Assembly: GCF_032854445.1 (NCBI RefSeq)
Contig: NC_088296.1
Coordinates: forward strand, 7,662,966 to 7,726,965
Source of the DNA: Liolophura sinensis
Lineage: Eukaryota > Mollusca > Polyplacophora > Chitonida > Chitonidae
Direction: 5' to 3'
Length of the DNA: 64,000 nucleotides
Below, piece after piece: positions 51,190-63,184 of the stretch (the stretch's first letter is position 1; each line of letters begins with the position of its first letter). The translations under genes and the position numbers were made by a program. A model generated the notes under the pieces. That model was not told the DNA's origin and searched no databases. It worked only from the letters and a program-made list of their open reading frames with translations.

Positions 51190-54100
51190 CTTATTAGACT
51201 TTGGAAGACATTTACCATTATTGTGCAGAATAATACTCAAATGTTTGGGGGACCGAACTCTCTGTACATAAACATAAATAAATACAAATCCAAATACAAA
51301 TTAGGGCGGTATGGTTAAATTTCAAGGATTTTGCTAAATACACAGTTTTTAGAGCGTTACAGTTAACAACCCACTGGCTAGCCCATTTTGACAAACAATC
51401 TAGATACTGATTTAGGTTAGCCTCAGTGATACTCAAAATTATTGATCTCTTCCAACAAGGGCGTGTCGTAAACAATTCAGTATTTGTAATAATATCATTT
51501 ACAAATATTAAGTGATGTAACGGACCTCGTACAGAACCCTGAGGCAACAGGGAATAGATGTGGCAACTGATTCAGTGCTATTAATACAGACATTGACTGT
51601 TCTGCTAGTCAGATAGTCATTCAGCCAGGAAAGTCATGGATCCCAAATACAATTCTGTCCCAATTTAAACGAAAGTCCTTTATGTCAGACTTCCTGAAAT
51701 GCTCTACTCACATTGAGAAAAAACACACACGCCATTCCGTTGTCAAGACCTTGGTACATTTTATAAACCAGCTTCATTAATTGATATATTGTAGAGTCCC
51801 ATTGTTTGAATCCAGAGTTGTTTGATATTGAAAGATCTTTATTGTTACAATATCCATACGGTTTTTTATATACAGCTTTCCCCAGTACGTCCGAAAGAGA
51901 CACTTGTGGACATAATGGTCAAGAGTTTGAGATATTATGTCTATCCCCTTTCTTAAATACTGGGTCGAGTCTCCATGAAGCCGAGGAATACTTCAGAGTA
52001 CAAAGAAAAATTGTAAAAGTTTGGTAAGAGATGGGGCAATATTTCAACACTGTATTTGAGCATGAAGTCACTTATACCATCACAACCAGACGCTTTTCTT
52101 GTAATTAGGTTTTAAAAAAAATACACAAGCTACCTCCGTTTTGTAGGTTTGTATGTAATGAAGTCCAGAGTTGGTAACGTGTGTGAAAGGGGAAAGATCC
52201 GGAACTGTTTGGGATAGAATGTAGTCGGAGGCAAAGAGGCTGCAGAATTCATAAGCTTTGTCGGTGTTGTTCGACACATTTTTACCATTAATATTAAGAT
52301 GAGGAATTGTGAGTATTACTTTAGGACCTGGTTAGATTTTCATCACTGACCAGTACACTTTTTTAGTCTAGCTGGAGGTCGGATATTTTAAGTTTGACAT
52401 TTTCGGAGTAAGGCAATATTACATTACGTTTAGCGGTATTAGCTTCATGTCTGGCAATACAGGCTGGGACTTTTTCTTCCTCTGTTTAGGTACGTTTGCA
52501 TTTTTATAGCAACAATTCCTGATCCGTAGTTTAAATCATTCGTCATTCAGGGTTTGCTACGAGGGCGAACTGTGACAGTTTTGTTTGGTATCCATTCATT
52601 ACAGCATGACAGGAACAATTTATACCAAAAATACATGTAAACTTCATCATTAATATCAGTAAATATTTCATAAATTAAATCGCATGGCGTAACATATAGG
52701 AGGTGGTATACACATTTGAAGCCCCAAACACGTCTTTTGCAAGATTTAGGTCTGTGGCTACGAGTGATGTGGAATGTACAACTGATGGAAAAGTGGTCAA
52801 CACCGGCAAGAGGTCCTGCCACATCTCTACGTCCAATATTATCAGTAATAATTAAGTCTAATGTATAACCAGTTTCGTTGGAAAGGTCTGCCAACAACCG
52901 GCGTATGGACATGGGTTTTCCCGGGGCTCTGTCCGGTTTCCCCCTACTATAATGCTGACCGCTGTCGTATAAGTATTATTCTCTTTGTGTAGCCTAAAAC
53001 ACCAATCAAAGAAATAAATAAATGACCAGTTTCGTCATTATACCTTGTTGGTGCATCATCAAGCTGAAAGAGATGATTTCAGGTGTTTCAAATTCAATTT
53101 TAGCCCACTCTTGTCGTGGAAGTCATCCCGTTTGGTCCATTTGTCATCGAAGTCTCCCAATATTAATAACGCATCTGGGATTTCTGTTAAGACAGATGTG
53201 ATAGAATCGTTTGGTTTATTAATGAAGAGCAGACTGATTCGGCGGACGATATCAAACGGCAATGAACATATGGTCATCATAATACTACGCGTTGATCCAT
53301 ACGATTTCATTTTCAATGTCCAGATCTTTTCGTCTAGTGACATTAAGACATGTTTCACAGTAAATAGCTCCTTTCATGCCTATTCCTATTTCTATAAAAT
53401 ATCCATTCCATCATTATTTATTACGTCCTCTGAGATTTCGCAACCTAGCCTTGTTTCACTGACACAGACGAAGTCGTGGTTAAATCCACTGGAAAATAAC
53501 AGTTGATATCTCATCTAATTTGGAGTACAAGGAAGCTGACCATCGCCCTGAGCAAGTAAACTCATTGTGTCAATGTGACAACAATTTTATTTCGATGGGG
53601 AGGCCCTGGGATACTGTGTACATCACCACATTTCAGCAAATACATCATATATACAATCAGCGAGCAATTATAATTGGACAGGGCACTTAAATCATAGAGT
53701 ACTAAAATGCCAGACTACAAAGCTAATACAACGAAAAGAGATTTCATATCAGTAAATAGTTTAAATTACTTATATTTAAGTAATATTGATATTGATATTG
53801 CTTAAAACAAAAACAAATATTGTTCGCTGTTTTCAAACAGGACACATCCGCAGATAATTTCCCTAATTTGTCGTGGTATTTTTCTATAAGTTTATCTGTT
53901 TCACGTGATCTCTCAACGGTAGTCTTTAAATCAGTGTCGGTAGAGGATAATTTTGAGTCCCTTTCTAACTCCCATGATTTGATTCATTGCTGACTTTACA
54001 ACTTGTTGAATACAGATATCAAGGATAGAAATCCTGCTGTCAGTTAGACATTCTAAATTTACAAGGCCTGCCGGCGCAGGGTTGGGCTTAAAAGCAGACT

Positions 54101-54480
54101 AGCTGCTAGCTGATGATAGGTCACCAAGAGAGTTTACTTTATTCGAGGTAGGATTTTGCAAAAGTTTGCTTGCGTTGCTCTTTTTAGTCCCAGGATGTTG
54201 GTCAAGTTGTCCCTGTCAGTTCTCGTGGACGCCTTTTTTAAGTAGACTTTTAAGTGCAGAAGACTAGGGCTCGACCTGTGTGTCTTGTTAGAAAAACATG
54301 AGCGGCGTTCAACACACAAAGGCTATATCTGCTTGATGACTATGTTTCTGGGTCATCTTTTCAAAACCCCCACAAATATCACAGCCTTGCAATAGAACAA
54401 GTATCCCATCTCAATGAAAATATAGCGGAGCTGAAACCAACACGTTTGCTCTTGCCTCCATGTTTGAGCTACGAGTGGTA
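51190..54480 (-). mobile_element. Decayed non-LTR retrotransposon (CR1/L2-like)
   Basis: Minus-strand remnant read from about 54480 to 51190. ORF1 traces include CDICGGFEKMTQ, which may be a PHD-like finger. The endonuclease shows FVCVSETRLGCEIS, ALLILGDFDDKWTKRDDF and GYTLDLIITDNIGRRDVAGP with LAGVDH. The RT region shows SNNTDKAYEFCSLF, QWDSTIYQLMKLVYKMYQGL, FFLNVSRAF and PQGSVRGPL with IFVNDI. After FVNDI the YADD catalytic box is missing. Many stops and frameshifts; a SINE is nested at 52880. Confidence 0.82.
52880..53024 (+). mobile_element. SINE family 1, nested in a LINE
   Basis: 3' part of the SINE flanked by 11-bp direct repeats accagtttcgt (52868-52878 and 53025-53035). It splits the endonuclease region of the LINE at 51190-54480. 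Confidence 0.85.
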
Positions 54481-55484
54481 CAGATTGTAACCTATCCCTT
54501 TTATTGTTCTTGTTATCCATTTGTCCATGTTGTTGTTGAGGTCATACCAGTGTGAAGTATGCAATTCTGTGTATTCAGGTAGACCCAATCTTTTAAAAAA
54601 ATATGTTAATATTTAATAGCGAATCAAGGACTGGTAAATAAATATTGTTGTAACAGTACGTCTAACATTGGTGACTAGTGTACTACAACAGGTGTAACGG
54701 GATCAAAAGGGGTTGCAATAGGTATAACGGAATTATCTGCGATTTCCGTGTGCTGAAGGAGCCAGTTAATTGATGGTTCGCCGGATGGTGGGGAAACATG
54801 GCTTGTATAAAGTCTGAGGTGGTTGTTGTGATGGGGAAAGTGGTCCATTATTGATGTTTTTTGTAGATCAGAAATAACTTGTCGCTTTTTTCCAGAGTGA
54901 AGCGACAGCTAGTCTGAACGTTATTTAATGTAGCACATTACTGTCACAATAACGGTATCATTGGTGTCGTCAGATACTTACTTATTCCAGATGACGCTAC
55001 TTTAGTATCAAGATGCATAGTTTGTTGTGACATGTAGCTAAGATTTAACTATTTTGTGCAGTAGCTGACTGTGTTACGTTCATAATTTTCTGGAAAGGAT
55101 GGCGGATATAAGTCTTTGTAGTCTCTGATTGCTGTCTTGTTCAAATGTAAACTTTTTGGAAGTTCTTGCATTTTTGTACACCTCTGGGCTGTGTTTACAT
55201 TAGAACATTTCATGGTTAGCTGTATTCATTGCTTCAGTGTTAAAAGTTACATGGTGGCAAGTTCTTGTTTTGTCTTTCCAAAGCCGCGTGTAGGTCTGAA
55301 ATCTTTTAGAGTGATACATGGGGATCATGATTTTACTTACTCAGAGTACTTATGACGTTTTTACAACATCATCCTAATTTGTATCCTTATTATTAATAGT
55401 AGTATAATATCTAAATTAGGACATTTCTTAAAAAAATCCATTTTATTACAATCTCATTTAAAATTCGTTTCAATATTATTCAGT
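54481..55484. other. Intergenic
   Basis: No convincing feature. It may include the degraded 5' end of the LINE. Confidence 0.5.
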
Positions 55485-55741
55485 TATTTATTTGTTTATT
55501 TGATTGGTGTTTTACGCCGTTCTCAAGAATATTTCACTTATACTACGGCGGCCAGCATTATGGTGGGTGGAAACCAGGCACAGCTCTGGAGAAACCCACG
55601 ACCATCCGCAGACCTCCCCACTTACGACCGGAGAGCAAGCCAGCATGAGCTGGACTTGAACTCACAGCGACCACATTGGTGAGATGCTCCTGGGTCATTA
55701 CGCTGCGCTAGCGCGCTAACCGACTGAGCCACGGAGGCCCC
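55485..55741 (-). mobile_element. SINE family 1, full length
   Basis: Complete unit from tttgattggtgttttacgcc to gagccacggaggcccc, with a small deletion in the body. Confidence 0.9.
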
Positions 55742-55914
55742 AAATATTATTCAGACTGTTATAGAATGTTAGTAAATTTAGAATCGATATAAAAGTTATA
55801 CGTTTAAGTTCTATGCACACGACAGGCTTTTTTATAAGGAAATCCATTTATCACTTAAAGCTTCCCAGAGTTCAATGTTCGTGTTTCCGGGCAAGTTTAA
55901 TATCTATAATATTT

Positions 55915-56085
55915 GTTTATTTATTTGATTGGTGTTTTACACCATACTCAAGATTATTTTACTTATATGACAGCGGCCAGCATTATGATGGGTGGAAACT
56001 GGGCAGAGCCCTGAGGGAAACCCACGATCATCTGCAGGATGCTGCATGACCTTCCCACGTACGGCCGGGGAGGAAGCCAGCATGG
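55915..56085 (-). mobile_element. SINE family 1, 3' part
   Basis: tttgattggtgttttacacc to ggaagccagcatgg. Confidence 0.8.
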
Positions 56086-56335
56086 TCAATTTTAATAAAG
56101 TGCTTTGACTGTAGACAATATAACAGATGAAACAAAACTAAGAGATTTGTGATTCTCTTTGTGACAAGCCGCTGCAGTTTTGTTCATCTGCAGAGAAGTA
56201 CTGGTAAAATAACACGTGTCTTTTTTCTACATAAACAGTCTACGATGTGTACAAAGCCTTCGAAAACCCGTTTATCTGAATAATATATAGATTTTGAAGG
56301 AGTTGTTGAGATCATTTTGATAATAGCTCAAAGTA

Positions 56336-56428
56336 CGGCAGGTTTCCCTTGGGTTCTACCAGGTTTTAACCCACCAAACTGCCGTAAAAGTGAAATATTT
56401 TCGAGTACGGCGTAAAACACCATCACCA
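56336..56428 (+). mobile_element. SINE family 1, 3' fragment
   Basis: ggcaggtttcccttgggttc to acggcgtaaaacaccatc. Confidence 0.75.
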
Positions 56429-56854
56429 CATCGTTTTGTTTTACGTTGGTTGATGTGTACTGGACCCCTATGGATTATGTGCAGTTTAGACGTGTATTTC
56501 TCAGCACTGATATTTTCAGGAATTGTTTAATTTTATTACAACTATGTTAGTTTTAACAGAGACATTGTACAATCTCAAGATTGTTTTTTTTTTCTTCTTT
56601 TTATTAGTATAGAGCTGTAATTCCTTGATGCGAAATGCATGCACACTGCTGTTTTATAGATGATCTTTGTGTCTATATTTCTGTGTATAAAATGTAGAGA
56701 CGCGCTAGCAGTTACACGACTTGTGAAGCTATGTGACAGTTTCCGTTTTGACATTCGACTGAGAAGCAAGGTGGCTGTTAAAAGTCCCTGGTTAGACATC
56801 GAGGTGTTAAGCTCGGAGCCAGCTCCCTTTTCCCTGTTGGGCATTCAAAAGCAA

Positions 56855-57130
56855 AGCTAGATATCAGTTACCGGTAATATACTTACATGTAAAGCTAGAT
56901 ATCAGTTCCTGGTTGGACATTTAAATGTAAAGCTAGAGATCAGTTCCCGGTAATATATTCAATGGTCTAGCTAGATGACAGTTCCGGTAATATATTCAAA
57001 TGCAAAGCTAGATGACATTCCCCGGCGCCATATTCAAATGTAAAGCTAGTTGCCAGTTTCTTGACAAGGATTTGATATTCAGATGGATGCTAGGTTCCGG
57101 ACACCGGTTCGATATTCAGCCTTAAAGCTA
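56855..57130 (+). repeat. Degenerate ~50-bp tandem repeat
   Basis: About six units around aatgtaaagctagatatcag ttcccggtaatatattc. Diverged copies of the same repeat occur at 12760-12930 in the direct duplicate. Confidence 0.7.
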
Positions 57131-57377
57131 AATGCCAGTTGCTGGTTCGGTATTCACTAAAACCATAAGATTACAGGCAAACGGGTATATTATCGGGTAA
57201 ATATTAACTCCAATTATGGCACACGTGATCTACACTAATTATGTGATACAAACATTACATTAATTCCACATTTCAATTTTATAAATTTTGAATAAAGAAC
57301 TGGCAAATTAACCGTCAACGGGGCTCGTAAGGAACATTCTATTGGACATGCAACTCTCGGGCCTTACGTGGAAAGAT

Positions 57378-57530
57378 CTACTTGCAACTTGCGGTTTCCC
57401 CAAGGCTCTGCCCATTTTTCTTCCATCATAATGCTCTCCACCCTCCTATAAGTTAAATATTTGTGAGCACTGCGTAAAGCACAAAAGAAATAATAATAAT
57501 AATAATAACAATAATAATAATCTAACACAG
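57378..57530 (+). mobile_element. SINE family 1, 3' part with (TAA)n
   Basis: Degraded body, gcgtaaagcac, then a tail grown into (taa)n microsatellite at 57491-57521. Confidence 0.72.
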
Positions 57531-57866
57531 CTCACAATAAGTACAAGCTCACCAGTCAAAGCTCACGACGGACGAAAATATCTGAGATTTCTCATACACA
57601 ACCACGGTGAGGGAGTAACATGTATATTGGTATATTCACCATGATATTTAATGTAATGAAAGAGGCCTGAATTGGCCCAAAGGACACAAAACCTGACAAC
57701 TTTTGTTTTTTAAGATAAACATCCATTTAATCACAACTTGGACATGAAATTCGACATAAAAAATGATAGCTGTGAATGAATGAATTCGTGATGCACATAA
57801 AATTACTGAATGTGGATTAGAGGGAAAGGCTAACACATTAAGAGAGTCAAACTGTCGAATCAGAAA

Positions 57867-58251
57867 TCAGATTTCTTCCAGAGTTGCGTATAACTCCGTG
57901 TAATAGGGAGCAGATATATTGTCTTGGCCGTCCACACCCCTCATGGCACTCCTTACGCCCAAACGTTGTCCAAGATCGTCATATGCGATGTCGTCATTGC
58001 CCCTCAGACTGTATCGTGTAATGGCGGCAGGTGTTGGCAGTGGTGGTCGATGAACCAGTGACGTAATCATTCCATGCGAATTCCCCGAGTCTGCGCGGCT
58101 ACTCTGTCGAAAGGGTTCAGGTGAGAACGGATTCACGACGTTGTCGTATACGTACTGAGAAGGCGTTTCTATAGATAACGTGCTAGCAGGAGAAAGCGTG
58201 TTCTGTACACCTCCTCCGTTATCTGTTTGTCTCTTTGAACGACGACATCTC
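57867..58251 (-). CDS. Gene D cytoplasmic tail, last exon
   Basis: A 385-nt last exon after acceptor atttacag, ending at TGA (57867-57869). Begins RCRRSKRQTDN, a basic stop-transfer stretch like RCRHS in gene A. Tyrosine motifs in order are QYVYDNVV (pYxN), IAYDDLG, and a C-terminal APYYTELYATLEEI with two back-to-back YxxL units. YxxL pairs recall ITAM or ITIM signalling, but the spacing here is zero instead of 6-8 residues, so this is inference only. Confidence 0.84.
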
Positions 58252-61200
58252 CTGTAAATCATTGTCATAGATTAGAATGCAGTCAATTTATTCTTTTAAT
58301 CTTTTTTTGGTATTGTTGTTTACTTATGTGAGGGCGATAAGTCCCATGGGTGAAGGAGACCGGAATGGCCGGTGTAAAGATACAAGTGTGTCACAATCTG
58401 GTGGTTGATTAAAGATTCAAGACTTTTCATTATTTCGATCGTATCACAACGGCTTCTCCCGGTAGCAGAACGAAAATATGCCTGATGTATTGGGATCAAA
58501 ACACCTCGAGAATATTTATTTCATTTATTTCTTTGCTTGGTGTTTTACGCTGTACTCAAGAACATTTCACCCATACGACGGCGGCCAGCGTTATCTTTGG
58601 ACGAAACCAGATAGAGCCCTGGGGAACCCACGACCACCCGTAGGTTGAAGGAAGACCTTTCCACGGAAGGCCGGAGAGGAAGCCAACATGAGGTATGAGG
58701 CTCCTGAGTCATTACGCTGTGCTAGCACGCTAACCAACTGAGCCACATTGGCCCTACTTCTGGAATATATTTTGTTAATGAGAACGTCCATATTAATGTA
58801 ACAGATGCCACGCGAAACATATTTTGTTCACTTATGACCGACCAGTCCAGAAGATTGGCATATATGTTGCTAATATTTAGTCATTATTTATTGACCTAAA
58901 AGCGGGAACGGTCTCAATCAGTTTCAATGCTTGAACTGTTGCGAAATGCAGAAAGTGTAATACTGTATCACGGAATACTATAATCTGCTTTAGACTCATA
59001 GTCATTCTTGGTTTCAGCGATAGTGATGAAGAGATCAATGCATCACAAAGGGTCAAAGGTTATAATAGATCTTGATCTTCATCCAGAGATCTTTGTCAAA
59101 TCTCGTTTGACATTCCGTATGACTTTTTCAATATTAGCACAGCAGTGTTGTTCAATGTAGATCTGCCTTGCCTACTTACCGCATGGTTACAACAAGAATC
59201 AGCGCAAGAATTCCTAGGGAAAGCGTTACTCCAATTCCAACTGAAAGGGCAACACTCACTTTCTTCCAATCAGAAGCTGAAAGGTCAAAGAAAGAGGAGT
59301 CAATAATACCTAGGAAAACTACCGTTCGTTTCACAATTTAACTTGTCGAGGCCACGGTCATATCTTTATACTACACGCTTTTTTGTTTTGTTAAACGTGT
59401 CGTTTGTTTGTAGCCTTTTTGGTCAGTTTCCGCCTATATACGAAATAGCTAAGGCTATTTTAAGTCTCTTATGTTAAGAAATAGCATGATACTAAAAGGA
59501 CAGAAAATATTCCAAGAATTTTTAAAACATATACAGAATACCTGGGTTGATAGGCAGAAGATTTGACATCTTGGTCTTCTTTGGAGTTGTCGTCAGTGTA
59601 GGTACTTTAAATAAAAAATGGAAAAAAAGGAACAAGAAAATCTTTGTGAGAAAATGGATGTTGTATGGCTTGTAAATATCACTTAGATACAAGTCACCAA
59701 ATTCGAATAGAAAACCTGGTTAAAGAGTAAGTGTCGCGACTCAGGTTGAAATATTATTTCATTAGAGATTACGACTGCAACGCCTATTGAAGTAATTGTT
59801 TGAATAGGGGTAATTTATTTCAATAGGAGTTGCGGCATCAAGTCACACATACGAAGGAAACGCCTTGGGTCAGTTTGGTAAGCCATAGAAAAATGGTGAC
59901 GATGAGCGATGAGTGGGGGGTGCAGACGATCGCACAAATAGTAGGTGTTTCTTGTGCATCAATAAAATCCAGCTGTTATCAAAACTTATCGTTGGCTATT
60001 GTCTATCGATTTGAATTATCTTCATTGGTTGTTAATTACAGTGCGAACTCTGTACGGGTATTGCAAGCAATTTTTCATCTAACGAACAAGGAGGGTTTAT
60101 GTAGTGATTTGGATGGTGTTTTACGCCGTACTCAGTGATATTTAACTGATACAAGAGCAGCCAGCATTGTGGTGAGAGGACACCGGGCAGACTTCAGGAA
60201 ACCCACGACCACACGCAGGTTGATCACCTTCCCACATGTGACAGAATAGGAAGCCAGCATATGCAACTCGGCTTTGGGCTGCGGTTAAATATGGGTACTG
60301 TATGGATAGAAAGGTCAGTTAATATATGATCTTAAACAACATTAGCGGTTGCCAATCTGGAGAAGTCCATCCCGACTAACCATAATCAAAGTGGCGTGGC
60401 GAAAAGTCGCTCTGATGTGGTTGGTCCTTTGGATGGCTAGGAGATTACCCTATTACCACAATATACTGTGTATATTAAAAAGGCTAGGTGTAGTGATCAC
60501 AAATATTGTGTATATAATGAAACCCAAACTGTACCTTTCTTATAAAGTTGTTGCTGCTGCTACTGTTGTTGTTGTTGTGTTATTTTTATTTTTTTTTTGG
60601 TTTTTTTCTTGATTGGAGTTCTACGCCGTTCTAAAGAATATTTCACTTAAATGACGGCGGGCAGAATGATGGTGGTAGAAAACTGGGAAAAGCCCAAAGG
60701 AAACAATCCACAGTTAAGCGGCAGACTTTCCTACGTACTACAGGAGAGCAAGCCAAATTGAGCTGGAATTGAACTCGCAGCACCCAAAATAGTGAGAGGT
60801 ATTTGAGGCATTATGTGTGAAAATGATTCTAAATTCTTTAAAAAAGTAAAAAGCAACCCACATTATAAATGGTACGAACTATATTATCAATGTTAAGAGG
60901 TTACACGTCCAGATGCTGATAATTTGTAATAAATATTCCATTTGGTTTTTATAAAATAGAATACCAGTATAAATGATTGATTGACTCACTTATTTTATTG
61001 AAAGAGTATTGAAAGAATAGTGATGTTGTCTGTTTGTATTACACTGACTGAACGTACCTGGTGTGGTGCCTTGTAGAACTGACATCCTTGTGCTTTCTAA
61101 TTGTTTCGCAGTAGTAGATAATTCAACTACAACGGGAGATAAAACCTTTGATTAATAATATTGTTTTCAATACAAGTGTTCTTTTCCTCACAGTCGAACT

Positions 61201-63184
61201 GCGCATGTCCAAAAAGTAGCACAACGGAAACAAGCTGAAATCTGTGCAGAAACTCCCAGATATGGATACGACTGCAGTGCTAGATATCATTCAGGCATTG
61301 CTATGCTCGACCATCCACGGATTCCTGACAGGTCGATGCTTTATAATATATACCTACCAAAATTCGTGGCCAGTGTACGTCTGTTTGATCTGTATCTATT
61401 GTTTGTATACCAGTAGAACGTCAATTCGAAAACAAGCATTCCAACTCGAAAAATAGTCGGTCATTATACAACGCTTCAAGAATTTTGCTTGTATAACATC
61501 CACGACCATCAAGAGGCTGCCAGGAGATTGTCTCAAATACGTTTGGGGAGGAAGCCAGAATGAGTTGTACTTGAACTCACAACGGCTGTATTGATGAAAG
61601 GCTCCCAAGCAAATGCGCCGCACTGGCACGCTAACCACTCGACTCCTGAGGATCCCATTTTGTCAGTATAAATATCACTGTTGAAAAACATAATGTATAC
61701 CTGGAATTGTTGATTTTACCGCCGATTTCCATCCGTTTGTTGTCATTTGCACAGTTGGTTGGGAATCTGCTGCAAAAATAAAATGAAAAAATAACCGATT
61801 TCTCCTTTGATGTAACTGTCACCTTTGTGAGTGGATAAACTAGCCTAAACGTGAAGGGTGTGTAAGATCATTGTACACAATCTCCAAACAAACTTGACAT
61901 GGAATCCTGTGTCTGACACAACCATGGCTGATATTCCTACTATTTTCTTTTTTTTTATTTTTTCAGTTTATTTTCTTTATTTTTTTCTCCCCATTCTAGG
62001 TACACACTTGTTATTCTTTTCTTTATCTTTGTCCTTATTTATATTCCTTATGGTTTATTTTTGTATGGATTATTAAATAAAATATGTCCGTATACACTTA
62101 TACATGTTAATATGCATCATGCCAACAATGATTGCCCTTCAGAAATAAATCCATTGAAGTTGTCACAAACACATGTACGTGGATGTTCATGGAGGACAAG
62201 ACCATGCTTACAAATAGTATGTCGTGTGACAAGGGAGGTAATTCAGATACAGCCTAGTCGTTGTAAATTGGGGTGTATTTGAGAGCAAGAACCCCAGCAC
62301 AGTAGCTATCAGTTTCTCATGTTAATTGTAACACCTTGTTAACTAGAGGTTTATGATTTGCTACAAGCATGCTTTGTGAACCACTTGAAAACGAAGCTGT
62401 AACCAACATGTTACCATTTGGTAACCAATTCGTTACTTTGAGGGGAATGTTCGAGTAACACTCCAATCCTTAAAATATAATGCAGCAGTCGGGCCCGAGG
62501 CTTTATTATTTTGAACAATGGAATGTCACGCGGATATTCACTACTTGAAATCCACCCCGATAACATCCGTGCGAAAGCTGTAATCAGTTGGTACTGTAGT
62601 GCAAAGAAAGGCCAGCCTATGCACTTTTTCTTGATTTTAACAGAAACTCACCCAGGCATTCTCCTGAGAAGGATAGTTTGGCTTCCGGAGAGCACTCACA
62701 AAGGTACGAGTTTACAGTTTGGCCAATGTGTAACTGTAGCTGAACTAACTGGCACGTTGTGTTTGCAGGGCAACTGGAATAATTAGGTCCACATTTTTCT
62801 GTCGGGAAAAATATTCAGAAGCAAATTTTTAACATTAATACAACGTCCACTTGTTTGACAAACGTGGCAAAGGGCATAGGCTATCAGAAACCATACGCTT
62901 ATACGTATGCCAACCCTTATCAGAACACGATCCATTCACGTATCTTGCAAGGAAAGAGTTTCACAAAATTTGCATATGTACATATAATAAGTTCAGGTAA
63001 TGGGATTATACATGTACCACATTGTAGAATACTGTGATGTTCAACTCACTCCGACAAAACCGCATTCTCTTCGTACGTATATTTGTAAAGCCATCGTATC
63101 CCTCCAGGCAGTCACACAAGCGTCCAGCTATACAAGAGGTTCCATATCCACACCGAATTTTCCCACACTTTTTCCATTTCAAAC
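57867..63184 (-). CDS. Gene D: EGF-like transmembrane receptor (5' incomplete)
   Basis: This minus-strand gene is assembled from exons 63050-63184 and 62652-62798 (EGF-like), 61701-61769, 61058-61126 and 59542-59604 (Ser/Thr stalk), 59180-59276 (TM) and 57867-58251 (tail and stop). All junctions agree in phase (1-1 throughout, TM 1-2, tail phase 2) with no internal stop, so this is the best supported gene here. The product is a type I membrane protein with EGF-like repeats of the MEGF/scavenger style and a tail of about 128 residues with several tyrosine motifs, likely a phosphotyrosine docking platform. Signal peptide and further ectodomain exons must lie beyond 64000. A direct duplicate of the tail region lies at 12.74-13.92 kb. 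Confidence 0.8.
58512..58755 (-). mobile_element. SINE family 1, near full length
   Basis: ggtgttttacgctgtactca to gagccacattggccc. Absent from the direct duplicate at 13.8 kb. Confidence 0.87.
59180..59276 (-). CDS. Gene D transmembrane exon
   Basis: A 97-nt exon, phase 1-2, acceptor cctttcag, donor gtaagt. Encodes SDWKKVS and the helix VALSVGIGVTLSLGILALIL, then VVTM and a split Arg. Same architecture as the TM exons of genes A and B, with a different helix sequence. Confidence 0.85.
59542..59604 (-). CDS. Gene D stalk exon 3
   Basis: A 63-nt phase 1-1 exon, acceptor tatttaaag, donor gtattc. Encodes PTLTTTPKKTKMSNLLPINP. The acceptor has a weak pyrimidine tract, so it might be skipped; skipping keeps the frame. 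Confidence 0.65.
60105..60265 (-). mobile_element. SINE family 1, 3' part
   Basis: ggtgttttacgccgtactca to gaagccagcat. Confidence 0.75.
60605..60815 (-). mobile_element. SINE family 1, degraded
   Basis: ttgattggagttctacgccg, then a degraded body and head to about 60815. Lies in the gene D intron. Confidence 0.75.
61058..61126 (-). CDS. Gene D stalk exon 2
   Basis: A 69-nt phase 1-1 exon, acceptor cgttgtag, donor gtacgt. Encodes ELSTTAKQLESTRMSVLQGT followed by TP. Same size as stalk exon 1. Confidence 0.72.
61495..61658 (-). mobile_element. SINE family 1, 5' part
   Basis: gaggaagccagaatgagttg, ttgaactcacaacggctgta and a head ending gaggatccc. The 3' end is missing. Confidence 0.75.
61701..61769 (-). 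CDS. Gene D stalk exon 1
   Basis: A 69-nt phase 1-1 exon, acceptor atttttgcag, donor gtatac. Encodes DSQPTVQMTTNGWKSAVKST, polar and Thr-rich. Linker between the EGF-like part and the membrane. Confidence 0.72.
62652..62798 (-). CDS. Gene D EGF-like exon 2
   Basis: A 147-nt phase 1-1 exon, acceptor cccgacag, donor gtgagt. Encodes KCGPNYSSCPANTTCQL, a variable loop, YLCECSPEA and a closing GECLG. The CPxNTTC and SPEA pieces also mark its degraded relatives at 9553 (minus) and 28003 (plus). Confidence 0.82.
63050..63184 (-). CDS. Gene D EGF-like exon 1
   Basis: A 135-nt phase 1-1 exon, acceptor cttcctgcag, donor gtgagt. Encodes KKCGKIRCGYGTSCIAGRLC, then DCLEGYDGF and a final RFC. Six cysteines with the CxC and GYxG spacing of an EGF-like fold. 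Related to orphan exons at 16869 and 22900. Confidence 0.82.

Larger units (their letters stand above)
59605..61057. other. Gene D intron
   Basis: Two SINEs (60105, 60605) and a (tgt)n plus T-run at 60555-60605; no exon recognised. Confidence 0.55.

Noticed and set aside
52547-53358. Host nuclease or phosphatase gene from endonuclease-like sequence
   Set aside because: The order endonuclease then RT with frameshifts marks a LINE.
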